Of a stretch of 64,000 nucleotides of DNA, positions 22,429 to 33,779 are shown piece by piece. The notes under the pieces were generated by a model. The model had not been told where the DNA came from. It saw only the letters and a program-made list of their open reading frames with translations, and searched no databases. How positions within the stretch are numbered: the first letter of the stretch is position 1; the number at the start of each line of letters is the position of its first letter. Made by a program: the position numbers and the translations under genes. Source of the stretch: Anaeramoeba flamelloides (Eukaryota > Metamonada > Anaeramoebidae); the NCBI GenBank assembly GCA_027625915.1, contig JANTQA010000023.1:7998001-8062000 (forward strand), written 5' to 3'.

Positions 22429-25400
22429 TTAATTTTTTTTCTCTCTCGGTTCAATTATTAAACTTCTATCATAAAGTTCAGCAGAATCATATAAAAGGTC
22501 GGTGTTACTGATAATCCAATCTCTAATTTGAGGCACAAGTTCAAAAGAATAATGTATTTGTTGGAATTGTTTGATTTGATTAATAATTTCTGAAGTTCTT
22601 CTATATTTATCAAAATTAATTAATTTTTTCCCATTTATTGATTTTACATAATTGGGGTTACCTTCATCTATAAAAACCAAATCTGTTAAATATATTCCAA
22701 TGTATGGCAGTGCCGGTGGATCTAAATGTGAAAGTACATCTCTCATAGCTTTGAAATTATTTCTTCTGCTAACGATTTCTGTTGTTTGATTTAAAATTTC
22801 TTCAGTTTTTGTGGTCAATAGGTCTCGGGTTTTTTTCAGTCTAAAGATCGCCGAATTATTCAAGCCTGCGTATATCTCCTGCATTGCATTAAAATTGTTA
22901 TTTTTTCTGCATTCCGATGTCAATTTAATCATTTTGGTCATCAAATTGGCCCTGTTTTTGACCTTTTCTATTGAAAGTATCTCGCTTGCGATCCAATTTG
23001 AAAAGCTATTGAAAAATTGCGTCAAGAGGAAAATGTTGGGTGCCAATTTCTCTTTATTTTTTTTCGTCCAGGCTTGCTTTAGGCATTCGTATGGCTTAAT
23101 CTTTTGATATAAGCCAAATTCAATTAGGGTGATCTGTCTCGCAAGCTCTGTGTTGTCAATATCGCTTATGGAAATATTGTTGAGGTTTCTTGGTAAAATT
23201 GGCTTGGGTATTGTGTTGAATGTTTGGGAAGAGGATTGGGTGAGAAAGGCACTGCCACTGCTGTTGATTCGTTTTGTTTTTTGGATCATTTTCTTGATCA
23301 GCAGTTCGATCATTTTGCCGTATTTTTCCCATTCCACATCGACTAGTATAACCGACCTTACAAATTCTTCTAATTGGGTGATGAGCATTGCATTGGAGAA
23401 AAAATCATCAAAATGGAATTTTAGCCACGTGTTAATAACACTGATTACCCTTAATCGAACATTTTTTGTGATCAACTCATGGAATAATTCAGATTGTATT
23501 TTGTTGAGCCCCTTTGGTGGTTTAATTAAATATCTTTCCTTTAACAGCTCTAGTACCTGCTTGGGTGTGGCAAAACTTTTATAAGTTATTAAAAACGATT
23601 TTAAAAATTTTGGATTTGCATCTTTGATTGGAGTCAAATACTCAACTAGCCATTTCAATGTCCCACCAATTACAATTAGCTTTTCTGCCTTTTCCTTTTC
23701 TTCCTTTTCTTCCTGCTTTTCTTCCTGTTTCTTTTGCTGTTGATTCTGGCTTTGGTTACTACCGCCATTGTTACTCCCGCTGCCACTTTGGTTATTACTA
23801 TTACTTTGATTGCCGCTGTTGCTATTGCCAGTGTTGCCTGTATTGCCACTGTTTGGTTTATTTTGGCTTTGGAGATTATTTCTTGTCTTTTTTTTTTTGT
23901 TTTTTTTTTTTGCCCTGGAACGATATTCGACAACAGCATACCGAGGATCGATTTCTAAAAACTTTTTCACAAATTCTTCGTTTTCCTCGATTTCGTCATA
24001 CATGATCAAATCTGATTGCTCAATTGATTGCCTTAGTGTTTTATTCCAACAAACCCTGTCTGGATCAAATTGCTGACGCTTACCGGATTTGATTCCACTC
24101 CCAGTAAATCTAAACAAAAAGCTCATCGAATACATTTCTGAGAATTTTTCTAATTTTTTTGATTTTGTCATCATCTGATCCTCCCTAATGACTGATATTT
24201 TTTTAAAAAATCTTCTTATTTCAATAATTTTTTCGAAATTATAAGTGCTTGTTTGGAATTTTTTGATTTGATCGATTATTTTGGCTATTTGTAAAAATTT
24301 TTTTAAATTAATTACTTTTTTGCCGCCAGTGGAATTATTGTTATTATTCTGATTGTTGTTGTTGTTGTTGTTGTTGTTATTATTATTATTATTCCTAATA
24401 TTGGTGTTACTGTTGTTTGTTTGGCTATTGGTAATAAAATTCGGTTCATAAAAGTGAAGTAAAGAAATCTTGTAACAATATAAATCCATAAAGGGTATTG
24501 TTGGCAAGTTCCCCTCTTTGACTAAGAGTCTGTACTTTCTGTAGCAATTAATCAAACTGGTCACTCTTAGCAACTTGTCAAGCAACCTTCTTGTCCGGTT
24601 GCCAACCCTTTTCCAAGTGGCGTCCAATCGTGAGATGGGGTGCGACTGCAAGGCCGCCACGATGATAAACAAGGAATGGAAATTGCGCAGGTTTAACAAT
24701 TCCAGCGCAACGTCACACCACAATTCGATCACTTCGCACCTTTTCGCATTCTTGCTCTGTTGCAAAATGCTTGAAATGACGATTTTCCTCCAATGCTCGG
24801 TGGTGGTAAAAAAGAGATTCAAATTATAAGACTTCAGCTCTAAGGTCTTGCTGTCATGCCAATTGCAGCCAATGAACTCTTTGGAACTGATCTTGACAAA
24901 TTCCTCGCAGTCCATTAACGTAATCTGCCTCGCTAATTCAACGGGAGACAGATCCAAGACCGTTTTTAACTTTTTTAAATTGGTGACCAGCTCGACCGTG
25001 GGGTACCCTTGGTTGGCAATGTCCTTGTTGTATTGGTATTGCCTTGCCGTTTGATCATCAAAGTTGTCAATCACCAGCTGCCGCGTTAGCTCCTTGCTAG
25101 CTATCGGATCGACTTTAACAAGAGACTGCCCAATGAAACGAACAACATCGTTCTTGGACCACTCTTGATCTTCACGGAAATCGTCTCTTTGGTAATCCAA
25201 CCAGATTTGCAATAATGAAAAAATTCTGAGTTTAACTGGAACACCTTTTAATTCCTCAAACCTGTTTTTGATTTTTTCTTTTTCTTCTTTTTCTTCTTTT
25301 TCTTCTTTTTCGAAATTATTTTTTTGAGTGCCATACGTTGGTGTCGAATGGAACCTTCGAACCAAGCCACCAAACAGTGCCTCCTTCGTCATAAAGTTTT

Positions 25401-25761
25401 TGTAAACTAACAAAATTTGTTTGAAAAAATCAGTCAAAAGCTGTGGGGAAAACGCCAGGTAATCGAGCAAGTAATTTAAGGTGCACTTTTCGATTTCAAT
25501 CATTTTGCTCTTATTTAAACCGATCTTGCCAATTTCGTATTCTTCTTGATCGTACATTTTCTTTGTTATTAACTCTTTGTTGAGGGGCATTAGTGGCTTG
25601 CGAAAAATCCATTCAATTGAATTCTTATTCGAAAAACCAAGTTTGTTGTTAATAGGAGATCCATAATTTGTTTTCTTTTTTTTGACTTGGTTAATAAGTG
25701 TTTGCCCATATACTTTTTGTAGGATTTCTTCTTTCGTCAGTTTTTGATCTTTTTGGCTCAT
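22429..25761 (-). CDS. Tandem RasGEF protein (two RasGEF-N/RasGEF modules)
   Basis: Single-exon frame of 1110 residues. Module 1: RasGEF-N at about 92-215 (CTLNYLLDYLAFSP, LVYKNFMTKEALF, LRIFSLLQIWLD) and CDC25-type RasGEF at about 270-530 (SPVELARQITLMDCEEF, then WRKIVISSIL). Module 2: RasGEF-N at about 698-805 (GTLKWLVEYLTP, FLITYKSFATP) and RasGEF at about 866-1100 (DIDNTELARQITLIEF, FNSFSNWIASEILS, FNAMQEIYAGLNNSAIFRL, LPYIGIYLTDLVFIDEGNPN). RasGEFs exchange GDP for GTP on Ras-type GTPases at membranes. Module 2 keeps the canonical PxxGxYLTDLxFIxEGNPN element; in module 1 the same place reads IPFMDLYCYKISLLHFYEPN, so it may be inactive or regulatory. Module 1 is interrupted by a poly-Asn run (about 457-475) before its last helices; the linker is Lys-, Asn/Gly/Ser- and Glu/Lys-rich. 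An EKEEKEEKEEK run lies inside RasGEF-N 1. Confidence 0.95.
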   Translation of the reverse strand: MSQKDQKLTKEEILQKVYGQTLINQVKKKKTNYGSPINNKLGFSNKNSIEWIFRKPLMPLNKELITKKMYDQEEYEIGKIGLNKSKMIEIEKCTLNYLLDYLAFSPQLLTDFFKQILLVYKNFMTKEALFGGLVRRFHSTPTYGTQKNNFEKEEKEEKEEKEKIKNRFEELKGVPVKLRIFSLLQIWLDYQRDDFREDQEWSKNDVVRFIGQSLVKVDPIASKELTRQLVIDNFDDQTARQYQYNKDIANQGYPTVELVTNLKKLKTVLDLSPVELARQITLMDCEEFVKISSKEFIGCNWHDSKTLELKSYNLNLFFTTTEHWRKIVISSILQQSKNAKRCEVIELWCDVALELLNLRNFHSLFIIVAALQSHPISRLDATWKRVGNRTRRLLDKLLRVTSLINCYRKYRLLVKEGNLPTIPFMDLYCYKISLLHFYEPNFITNSQTNNSNTNIRNNNNNNNNNNNNNNQNNNNNSTGGKKVINLKKFLQIAKIIDQIKKFQTSTYNFEKIIEIRRFFKKISVIREDQMMTKSKKLEKFSEMYSMSFLFRFTGSGIKSGKRQQFDPDRVCWNKTLRQSIEQSDLIMYDEIEENEEFVKKFLEIDPRYAVVEYRSRAKKKNKKKKTRNNLQSQNKPNSGNTGNTGNSNSGNQSNSNNQSGSGSNNGGSNQSQNQQQKKQEEKQEEKEEKEKAEKLIVIGGTLKWLVEYLTPIKDANPKFLKSFLITYKSFATPKQVLELLKERYLIKPPKGLNKIQSELFHELITKNVRLRVISVINTWLKFHFDDFFSNAMLITQLEEFVRSVILVDVEWEKYGKMIELLIKKMIQKTKRINSSGSAFLTQSSSQTFNTIPKPILPRNLNNISISDIDNTELARQITLIEFGLYQKIKPYECLKQAWTKKNKEKLAPNIFLLTQFFNSFSNWIASEILSIEKVKNRANLMTKMIKLTSECRKNNNFNAMQEIYAGLNNSAIFRLKKTRDLLTTKTEEILNQTTEIVSRRNNFKAMRDVLSHLDPPALPYIGIYLTDLVFIDEGNPNYVKSINGKKLINFDKYRRTSEIINQIKQFQQIHYSFELVPQIRDWIISNTDLLYDSAELYDRSLIIEPREKKN

Positions 25762-27954
25762 TTTTTGAAGTATTATAGTTATTATTTCTTTTCTTTTTCT
25801 TTGAATATTTATTTCGGGTTTTTTTTACAAGGAAAAATTAAAGATGTTTTTTCAAAAAAATGTTTTATTGGAATATATTTTTTCTTGTTAGTAAGAGTTT
25901 GTTTTACTTGTTAATTAAAAATATTTCAAGTTCTCATATAGCATTTTATAAATTCCATTTTTTTCTTCTTTAGGTTAATAGACTCAGAAAGGTCAGTTAA
26001 CCCAATTATTTTGAGTTGAAAGATTTTTCACTTAAGTGGATGCTATGGATTTTGAATAACATTGACGAACCAAACTATTAGAGTTTTTCATTTTTATAGC
26101 CTAAGAATTCTTTACTTTAGGTTTGTTCATTAGAATATGTTTTTTAGTTCCAAATAACTCATAATATTTTCATTTTTTTCCTACTATTCAACCCATTTCA
26201 TGAAATTGAGTGATTAACCAAATTGTTAGTTCTTATATTTTGAAATTTCCTCTAAATAAAATAATTTTTCGATTTTTCAAAGTAAATAGCACAAAAAAAA
26301 AATGTCCATTTACAATTCTCAATTCTACACAATAGAACAACTCACAAAAAAAATAATTGTTTTCAATTTAAATTGGAAACTGTCCGAATCTTTGAAGGTA
26401 AAAATACAAGCAAAAAAGCTTTTTTAATTTCGAAAAGACCATTTGTTTCCAAAGTAAAAGTTCAAGAAAAATAATTTTTGAAGGATAATTGAAAATTCAT
26501 TTCCAGAATAAAGGAGTAGTCAAAAAAAGCCATGGTTTGTTCTCACCAAAGATGAGCAAGGTTATTTAATTTTGTTTTGAAAATGTTTTTATTTAAGGGC
26601 GAGTTAACGAAAAAAAAATCTTCAAGTAAATTTACTAACAAATTAAAAAAAATTTTACCATATCTTGAAATTGAAAAATGAAAGGAAAAATCTGATAACT
26701 ACAAAAACAGAACTTACTTTTAATACAATTTTCAGAAATGAATTATTGTTTTTAAAAGTCTGATCCATTTTTCCCATTTTTGAAAAGTTCAAAATCCAAC
26801 ATATTTCTGAATTATTTCAAAAAAAATATTTTCTTTGAAAAAAGATTGAAATCTTATTACCTGTGAAGGAATTGTACAAAAATAGACTTTAAGAATGAAA
26901 CCATAAAGTTCTTTAATATTTTAGTTTGAAAAATAACTTAATCTCAAAAAACAATACAATAATTATTATAAACTTGTAAAAAATATCATTTTTTGATTCA
27001 AAGAGCAGACCAAATCTATTTTTTCTCTGGATTGAATGAAAAAATCTGAGAAAAAGAACCAAACAATCGAAATAAAAATTCCCTGGAAATACTTTTTTAA
27101 AACCTGGAAAATTCAACGTATAATCTAGAGTAATACTTTTTAATTTGACTCTTTATATACAAAAATTAATAACACAATCTTAATTATTTCAGTAAGTCAT
27201 TAACAGCCTAATGGTTAAATGTATCAAAGGTTATTACAATTTTTTCTCAATGTTTTCAAGATTTTGTAACAAATAAAATAATTCAAATACATATTTCTAA
27301 TAAAAAAAAAATAATAGATCTTATCAAATAACTAATTTTAATACAAACAGTTCCTTGTTTATACTCTTGATATTTGAAAAAGTATATTGACACGTCTTTT
27401 AAATTTCAAGAAATTTAATAAATATTTGTTAATAAAATAACTGTTAAAATTTTTAGATCTTCAAGGATACAATATTTGATTTATTTTTATTGTATTTTTA
27501 AAATTAGATTAATGAAACAATGTTAATTGTTCATAAAGACTCTCAGAAATTACTAAAAGTGATATTTCTTCAAAATAAAAAATTTTTTTGCAAATTTTTA
27601 TTTTTCTAATTTGATCCAAAAACCCAAGAAAAAAGATCAGATCTTTTGACTGAAAATTTCATCGGAAAAATTAAATCTTTTAAAAATGATTATTAATTTC
27701 TCTAAACTTTATAATGAAGTTGTGTATCATGTTTAATTGTATTTTTATTTAAATAATTACTCTATTATCTTTTTGAAAAAAAAAATAAATAAGAGTTACT
27801 GGTCCCTTAAACTTGTGAGTTAAGGTTATGTTCCCAGAGAAAAGAAAAAAAGATTGTCTTGTGTTTGGCGCAGGCCTGAGTTATTTTGGTTCCTCTTTGA
27901 TCGATCAGGCCACTTACAGGTATTTTAATTATAAATGGGTAAAATTTACACTTC
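25762..27954. other. AT-rich 5' flank of the RasGEF gene; short GC-rich hairpin near 27873-27911
   Basis: No supportable gene. The frame at 26913-27116 (minus, 67 codons) is aromatic-rich AT noise. Near the right end the sequence is locally less AT-rich (27800-27915) and contains GGCCTGA at 27873-27879 and TCAGGCC at 27905-27911, a 7-bp perfect stem with a 25-nt loop. Confidence 0.4.
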
Positions 27955-28080
27955 ATATTCAATCTCATTTTTCTTTCCTGTCCATAAATTACAATCTACT
28001 TCTTTGAAAACTTGATTTAGGAAAGAAAAATCTGAAATTGAAAGCGAATATTCTTTCCCGTTTAGACTTCAAATATCAGT
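27955..28080 (+). repeat. Fragment of the 13030/38850 interspersed repeat family
   Basis: Aligns with about 39785-39910: CATTTTTCTTTCC / CATTTTCCCTTTTC, AATCTACTTCTTT / AGCCTACTTCTTT and TCTTTCCCGTTTA / TCTTTTCCCATTTA in the same order. About 125 bp; class unknown. Confidence 0.5.
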
Positions 28081-28742
28081 AGTATGAATTTTCAAGGTTG
28101 TTGAAAATTTAATTTTTTCTATAATAAAACCCCAAAATCAGAATTTGGTTTGAAAATACTCAGTAATTCATAGATATTAATGAATAAATAAGGAAATAAT
28201 GTTTTTTTGCTGATAATTTTATTTATTTTTGGTTTTATTTTGATATTGTAAAACAATTTAAAAATCCTACTTCCGAAATTGGGGAAAGAGTCTTATGAAA
28301 TCTTTTTTTTTCACTTAAGATCCCAAAATAGAAATATACATGTCAAGAGTTGTCAAATAACAAATTTTTTTTTCATTTAAATAATTATTCTTTGTAATGA
28401 AGAAATTTTTCAAAATTTAATTTTTATAAAAATCAAATAGATTATATTTCAAAATTCACATCTCAATTACTTTTAATACTAAAGAAAGTTTAAAAAGTAC
28501 TCACTTTGAATATTCTATAACAAACTTCAATATCTTAAAACTTTAAACTATTAAAAATTAATTTAGTGGTTGATGAGACAATTTTAAATAAAGTCAACAT
28601 TGATAAAAACTGGGGGGGGGGTGTAAAATAAATTAAATGCCGGGCACAATTCCATTTTTACTTTACAAATTATCATAAAACTGTTAATTGTAAAACGGAA
28701 AGAACTTCAAATCAATTGAAAATCAATTTAAAGTTAAATTTT
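28081..28742. other. AT-rich sequence; G9 run at 28612-28620
   Basis: No gene or named repeat. The G9 run (ACTGGGGGGGGGTGTAAAAT context) resembles other G-runs of the window at 11681 and 55145. Confidence 0.35.
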
Positions 28743-28983
28743 CACTCTTCCGAGTTGTGTGGTGTCAATTTATTAATCACAATTTGTGGAATTTTTATTT
28801 TTTACTGAAAATCTTTCTATTGGATTTTTACTCCTCCTTTTTCCGGGGAAGTGTTTAATTTTTAATTTGGCCATGTAAATGATATAATATTTTTTTACTT
28901 TAATGTTTTAATTATTTTTCTTCTTCTCTTTTTTTATTTAGTAAATTTCCTTTGGTTACTCCTTTCTCACAATAAATAATAAT
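28743..28983 (+). repeat. ~245-bp interspersed repeat, copy 2 of 2
   Basis: Near-identical partner of 5492-5735 in the same orientation, directly followed by a partial fold-back element (28984-29117), so one element may have inserted beside or into the other. Confidence 0.8.
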
Positions 28984-29117
28984 TAAAGCACAAAATTCAG
29001 ATTCTAATAAAATAATTTTTGAAAAAAAAAAAACAGAATTTTGTGGCTTAATTTGAGATTTTTTGTTTTTACTTAAATTTTGTTAAAAATTTGTGTATTG
29101 AAAGTGAAACAGACTGT
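28984..29117. mobile_element. Fold-back MITE family F, partial copy 1 of 4
   Basis: Reads AAAGCACAAAATTCAGATTC, then TAATAAAATAATTT, then GGCTTAATTTGAGATTTTTTG and ends GTGAAACAGACTG, matching the right three quarters of the family copies at 38091-38287, 39553-39768 and 62482-62674. The left terminal arm is missing. Confidence 0.65.
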
Positions 29118-29808
29118 TATTAGAGTATTCGAAAATAAAGAATTAATTTGAGAAATAAAAGACTGAAATAATAAATAGTATTTTAAATTAATCAGATAAA
29201 TCAAAACCAGATTCGAAGGAAATAGGAATTTTTATTAAAAGATTAATAGATTTAGACTAACTTCAAGTAAATAATTTCAAATAATTGTAATGTGAGTACA
29301 TCAAATTTAGTATTTGTTAAATCTACTACTAAAAAAAAAAATGAAAAATATTTTCTTATTTTTATTAAAAATTTTACATGAAATAAAATTAATTTATTAA
29401 ATATTATATACAATATATCTCTTTAACAGCCAAAATTAAAGAAATTATCAAATATCGAAAAATCAAATCCATTTAAGAATTTATAAATATTAAAAAATAT
29501 TAATCCAGTAAAAAATCAATGTAAAAAATTGTAATTAAATTAGGAAATCTAAACACTATTGAATTCAAAGGAGCCCAGCTTAAAATCATAAATTCGCGTC
29601 GTTTTTAAGAATCAACAAACCTGCAACCGTTTTGAAATATAAAAATTAATGGACACAGGGTATAGTTGATTATTAATAATAGATATACGGGAGCAAACCA
29701 TGAATTTTTCAAAAAATAAAATAAAAATAAAATGTTAAAAAAATTTTTGTAACCTTACATTGGAATGTCTTGTATAAAATTTCCTAATTTCTTAGGAAAC
29801 TTAAAAAT
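29118..29808. other. AT-rich sequence, nothing recognised
   Basis: No frame with coding character, no repeat recognised. Confidence 0.35.
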
Positions 29809-29839
29809 TTGAATCAAAGATTTTTTTATAATATTAATT

Positions 29840-30048
29840 CTCTGAATTTTAGAAGAAATTACAAAGCTTCAATTTTCTTACTATTAATTGGGGTTTCAAA
29901 CATTCTTTTTTTTTTTTCAAATTTACTTTTAACAAAACTTGCAATTCTATACCCACCTTATAGAGAAAAAAATAATTTAACAAAATGGAAAGGATCAAAG
30001 AATACACAGTACAAAAAATGGTGCCAAAATGTTCAAAGTATTTTCTGA
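29840..30048 (+). CDS. Possible terminal exon of a small membrane protein
   Basis: An acceptor-like CTGAATTTTAG precedes a frame that reads RNYKASIFLLLIGVSNILFF, then SNLLLTKLAILYPPYREKNN and a basic tail ending WCQNVQSIF with a TGA stop at 30046-30048. One hydrophobic segment plus a non-repetitive hydrophilic tail looks coding. Upstream exons were not found, and the boundary is approximate. It would converge on the SP-RING gene. Chance frame in AT-rich DNA is the main alternative. Confidence 0.25.
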
Positions 30049-30358
30049 TAAATTTGTGTTTTTGCCTTTGATAAAAAGAAAAAAGAATTTGCAAAAGAAT
30101 GCAAACAATTTAAATAAACACCATTTGAAGACAAATAGAATGGAAATACCAAATTTAAGAAAAGAAAAGAATATAAAAAAATTTATTTAAATTTAATTAC
30201 AATTTAAACTATTTTAACAAGAGTGTTGGGGTTAATAACAAAAAAAAAACAATTTGTTTATAAAAAAAAAGAGAAAGAATAACAATTAATTGCCAATCGG
30301 CAATTTTGAAAAGAAAGAGGAAAGTTGAAATAAGAGAAAAAGGTTTTTTTTTGTTCAA

Positions 30359-31763
30359 TTATTTTTTAATTGTTAATACTGATGATTGAAAAGATTTACA
30401 ATTTGAGAGTTTTCTTAAGGCAAAAATTGTTGACTCTATTTGATTTTGTTGGTTTGGCCTGATCCCAAATTTTTGATTTTTTTTTTTTTGTTGTTGCTGT
30501 ATTGCATTAAAGCTGCTTGTGGTTAAATCTTTTTGAGCTGGAAGTATTTTCAAGAGATCTCTTTTCCTTCCGTTGCCTGTATCGTTATTACTAATATTCG
30601 TATTCGTATTCATCTTCATCTTCATATTCGTCTTCATACTCATACTCATATTCATATTCATATTCAGGCCTACATTTTTACTTTGGGGCACATTCCTATG
30701 CATGCTATTGCTCTGTATTCGAAAAATACTATTTTGCTGAAGGCTAAATTGAATCTTTTCTGGGTTTGTGTTAATTACATTATATTTCCCGTCACTAAAG
30801 ATTTGGATTTTGCCTTCGCCATAGAGGCGATTTTTTTCAAAGGCGTTTTTAAGATAGCCATCGATCAGAAGATCCTCAAGCTTGGCTTGCTGTCTGCAAA
30901 TGGGACAGCGCCACGTTTGAGTATTCTCTGAATGCAACAAAAAGTTTCCGAGATCAAAGCACTGCAAGTGTGAACACTTTTTGCTGCGCGCAGGGACTTT
31001 GATTGGTTGTCTTGATAGTGGGCATTTCATCGAAACAATTTGGAATTTTTTTTGGGGCTTGTGGAAATTTGTGCTTGTGTTTGTTTTTGCTTTTGTGTTT
31101 TTTGTTGAGCTCTCAATATATTTTGGTAAAAGAAGTTTTATTTGCTCTGCTGGAATTGTTTTCCTTTGCACAATGGCACTAACAATCGTATTTAGATCGA
31201 TTTTGCACATATGCTGAAATACTACGACAATTTGGAAATTTTTTTTTTTTGTTTCAAAATTTATGATGTTGGTTTCTCGATCAAACAATTTTAAATCAAT
31301 TAGGAATGGGTTTTGAATTGAATTTTGGAAATGTTTGTCATTAATCGTGAAATTGATAAATTTGTTTTCTTTTTCTTTTTCTTTTTCTTTTTCTGTTTTT
31401 TTTTCCTTTGAATTCTTCTTCGCTTTGGCTTTCTTCATTATTTAAAAACCTGAGCACAAAACGACTAAGTGGCGAGGTTGATTCGTTTTTAATTTGCTCA
31501 ACTCTTTTGTTTGGGACAATGAATTGCAAGGATTTTTGATCGCTTACAATGCCAGGCCCGATCAAAGGCGGGTACTGTGGCCTGAGGAACAAAGACTCAC
31601 CAAACAGTATTTTGGTAATTGCACGATAATTCACTTTTTTGTTATCATGGTAATAACTTTTTAAGTGCCGGTACAATTTTCCCTTGTCGTTGTTACCAAG
31701 TTTTCCAATTTTCGAATTTAGGATTTGTTCATATTTTTTGTCATAGTTATTTGTTTTATTCAT
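30359..31763 (-). CDS. PIAS-type SP-RING (zf-MIZ) protein, split across two frames
   Basis: Upstream frame: ATG at 31763, 140 residues with YPPLIGPG and SRFVLRFLNNEES, ending at 31341. Downstream frame: 31438-30359, 359 residues. They overlap in a GAAAAA hexamer tract; the first frame reads it as Lys-Arg, the second as Glu-Lys. Removing one A from the A8 run just before the tract would make one protein of about 465 residues, so I read one gene with a frame break (assembly error, homopolymer slippage or real mutation). The SP-RING is at residues about 137-182 of the downstream frame: MKCPLSRQPIKVPARSKKC, then SHLQCFDLGNFLLHS and WRCPICRQ (C139, C155, H157, C160, C178, C181). Segments before it fit a PINIT-like region. 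PIAS/Siz proteins are nuclear SUMO E3 ligases. A Met-Asn/Met-Lys repeat (30598-30665, ATTCAT hexamers) lies near the C-terminus. Confidence 0.88.
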
Positions 31764-33779
31764 TTGTTTAAAGTTACAATAAAATAATTGACAAAAATAA
31801 AAAAGAAAAAAATCAAAAAAATGGATGAAATCTTATCAAAACGTGTAACCTGACATTTTTTCACGATCTTTTATTGTGGTGAATCGTTTCCTCTTCAAAC
31901 TCATTATTTTTAAGAGCATACAATTTGAGTAAAATATTCATCACAATGAACAGAATTTTCACTTAATTTTTTTTATTTTTAAATTTTAAACAAAATTACA
32001 GTATCTTTATGTTTTGACAGTGTTTTGATTAAAAGTCTGAACAACTCGAGAAATTTTTATTTTTCTGAATTCCTTCTAAATCTAATTATTGATCTTGTCA
32101 TTAATTTAGTTAAAATATTTCGACTAAACCTCTCTTTTGAATGAGGGCTGCTGTTGATTACAAGTTTAGGTTAGCATTTGATTTATACTGTGGTTTAAGG
32201 TTGTTGGTTGTAACTTGTCAAATGTGTGGTTGTCAGTTCTTGTAGTTCTTTTGTGACAATAAAAACAGAATATCTTCTTATTTGCAGGGATTTGAGTGAA
32301 GTAAGATTGGTCGAGAAATCAAGTGTGTTGTGATCGGGTGCAAAAGAATGGTGTTCTACAAGTTCAGATTTCTCTAAATAATCTATTATAAAGACTATAT
32401 CACAATAAAACTACTTTTGTAAAAAGAATACTTTGAAGAAAAGATAAATCCATGATTCAAAATTAGAAGTTTGTTTTTTTTTTTAATGAAGACATATACA
32501 TTAACCCGTCAAAGAAACGGACAATAAAAAACCCTAAGAAAATATGGTACTGGTTTCTTCAAGTTCTTTTATATAAAAATAAATTCTCAAAATGAAGGAT
32601 CAAATTGAAAAATTTATCAAAAAAATAGAGTAAATTTTATCAACAAATTTTTTAAAAAAAATCAAAAATTGCACAAAAAAATTGAGAATTTTATGGAAAA
32701 CATGAACAACTTTCATTCCTACGATAAAATTTTACTAAAAATTCATTTAATTTATTTTCAAAATTGATTTGAACTTATGTATACTAATAGTTAATTGGAT
32801 TTTGCATTGAAACAAGTAGAAAAAAAAAAAAAAGCATGGATTATATTCTGAAATAGGTAGGTTATAGTCCTTGGGTACATACTATTTTGATTGGTGTATT
32901 AGATTTGTTTAAAGTTAAGGGATTAGCTACATCATAGATTTATAATTAAGTAAAGTATGTTGTGGTTGGGTGTGAATCAAATTAATACAACATGACTCAA
33001 ATAACTCTAAAATCTCTATTCAAAATATTATTGAACAATAAATTATTGAATTTTTTACTCAAAGATCACAATTTAAAAATTCTTCATTTTTGTAATTTTA
33101 TTTTTAATTCCTTTTACCAATCTAAAAAAAGAAACTCAAAAGTATAATATTCCAGTATTTAAAAATAATATTTAGAACTCTCCAACGGTAAATATTTTTT
33201 CAATTTTTTAAATTTCAAGAATTTACTCAATAATTATCAAGATAAAAATTTATAAGATTGATGATAAATTTCCTTTCCTTTTTGTAAAGATAATTTTATT
33301 CTCAATATATTTAGAATAAGTGTGAAATAATATTTCTCAAAAATAATTTATTTATTGATTTATTTATTATTATTATTATTATTGAACAAGTGTAAATTAC
33401 ACTCTAGTTGCCCTTATACTTAAATCCCCTTTCAGAAATTTAAACCACAAATCATAAATTTCACCATTATTAATTAATGAAAATAAATTCAAACTTTCTT
33501 GATTTGAAATTACTTTATTAAGATTTATTTTTTTTAAATTTTTTATGAAATATTAATCTATCTTCTTAATAGGAAGGAAATACCCATAAAAAATGATTAA
33601 TATTTTCTATAATTTCCTTTTTTTCACATTCTAAAATTGAAAGGACCAAATTTATTTGAATTTTTATTGATAATAATTTATTGGTTAATTATTAAAATTT
33701 TCAAGAAAAAAAGTGAATTTTTTAGCTTTTTTAATCTTTCTTCAATCTAAATTTAAGAAAAATATTTTTTTAAAAATTA
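31764..33779. other. AT-rich sequence with a G/T-skewed island (32100-32350)
   Basis: No supportable coding frame. The 5' flank of the SP-RING gene lies at the left. From about 32100 to 32350, and again at 32870-32970, the plus strand is markedly richer in G and T than the surroundings (GTTTAGGTTAGC, GTTGTTGGTTGTAACTTGTC). I cannot assign a function. Confidence 0.4.

Noticed and set aside
23129-24076. Plus-strand frames of 84-151 codons across the RasGEF gene
   Set aside because: Antisense shadows of the Asn/Ser-rich linker and RasGEF coding sequence.
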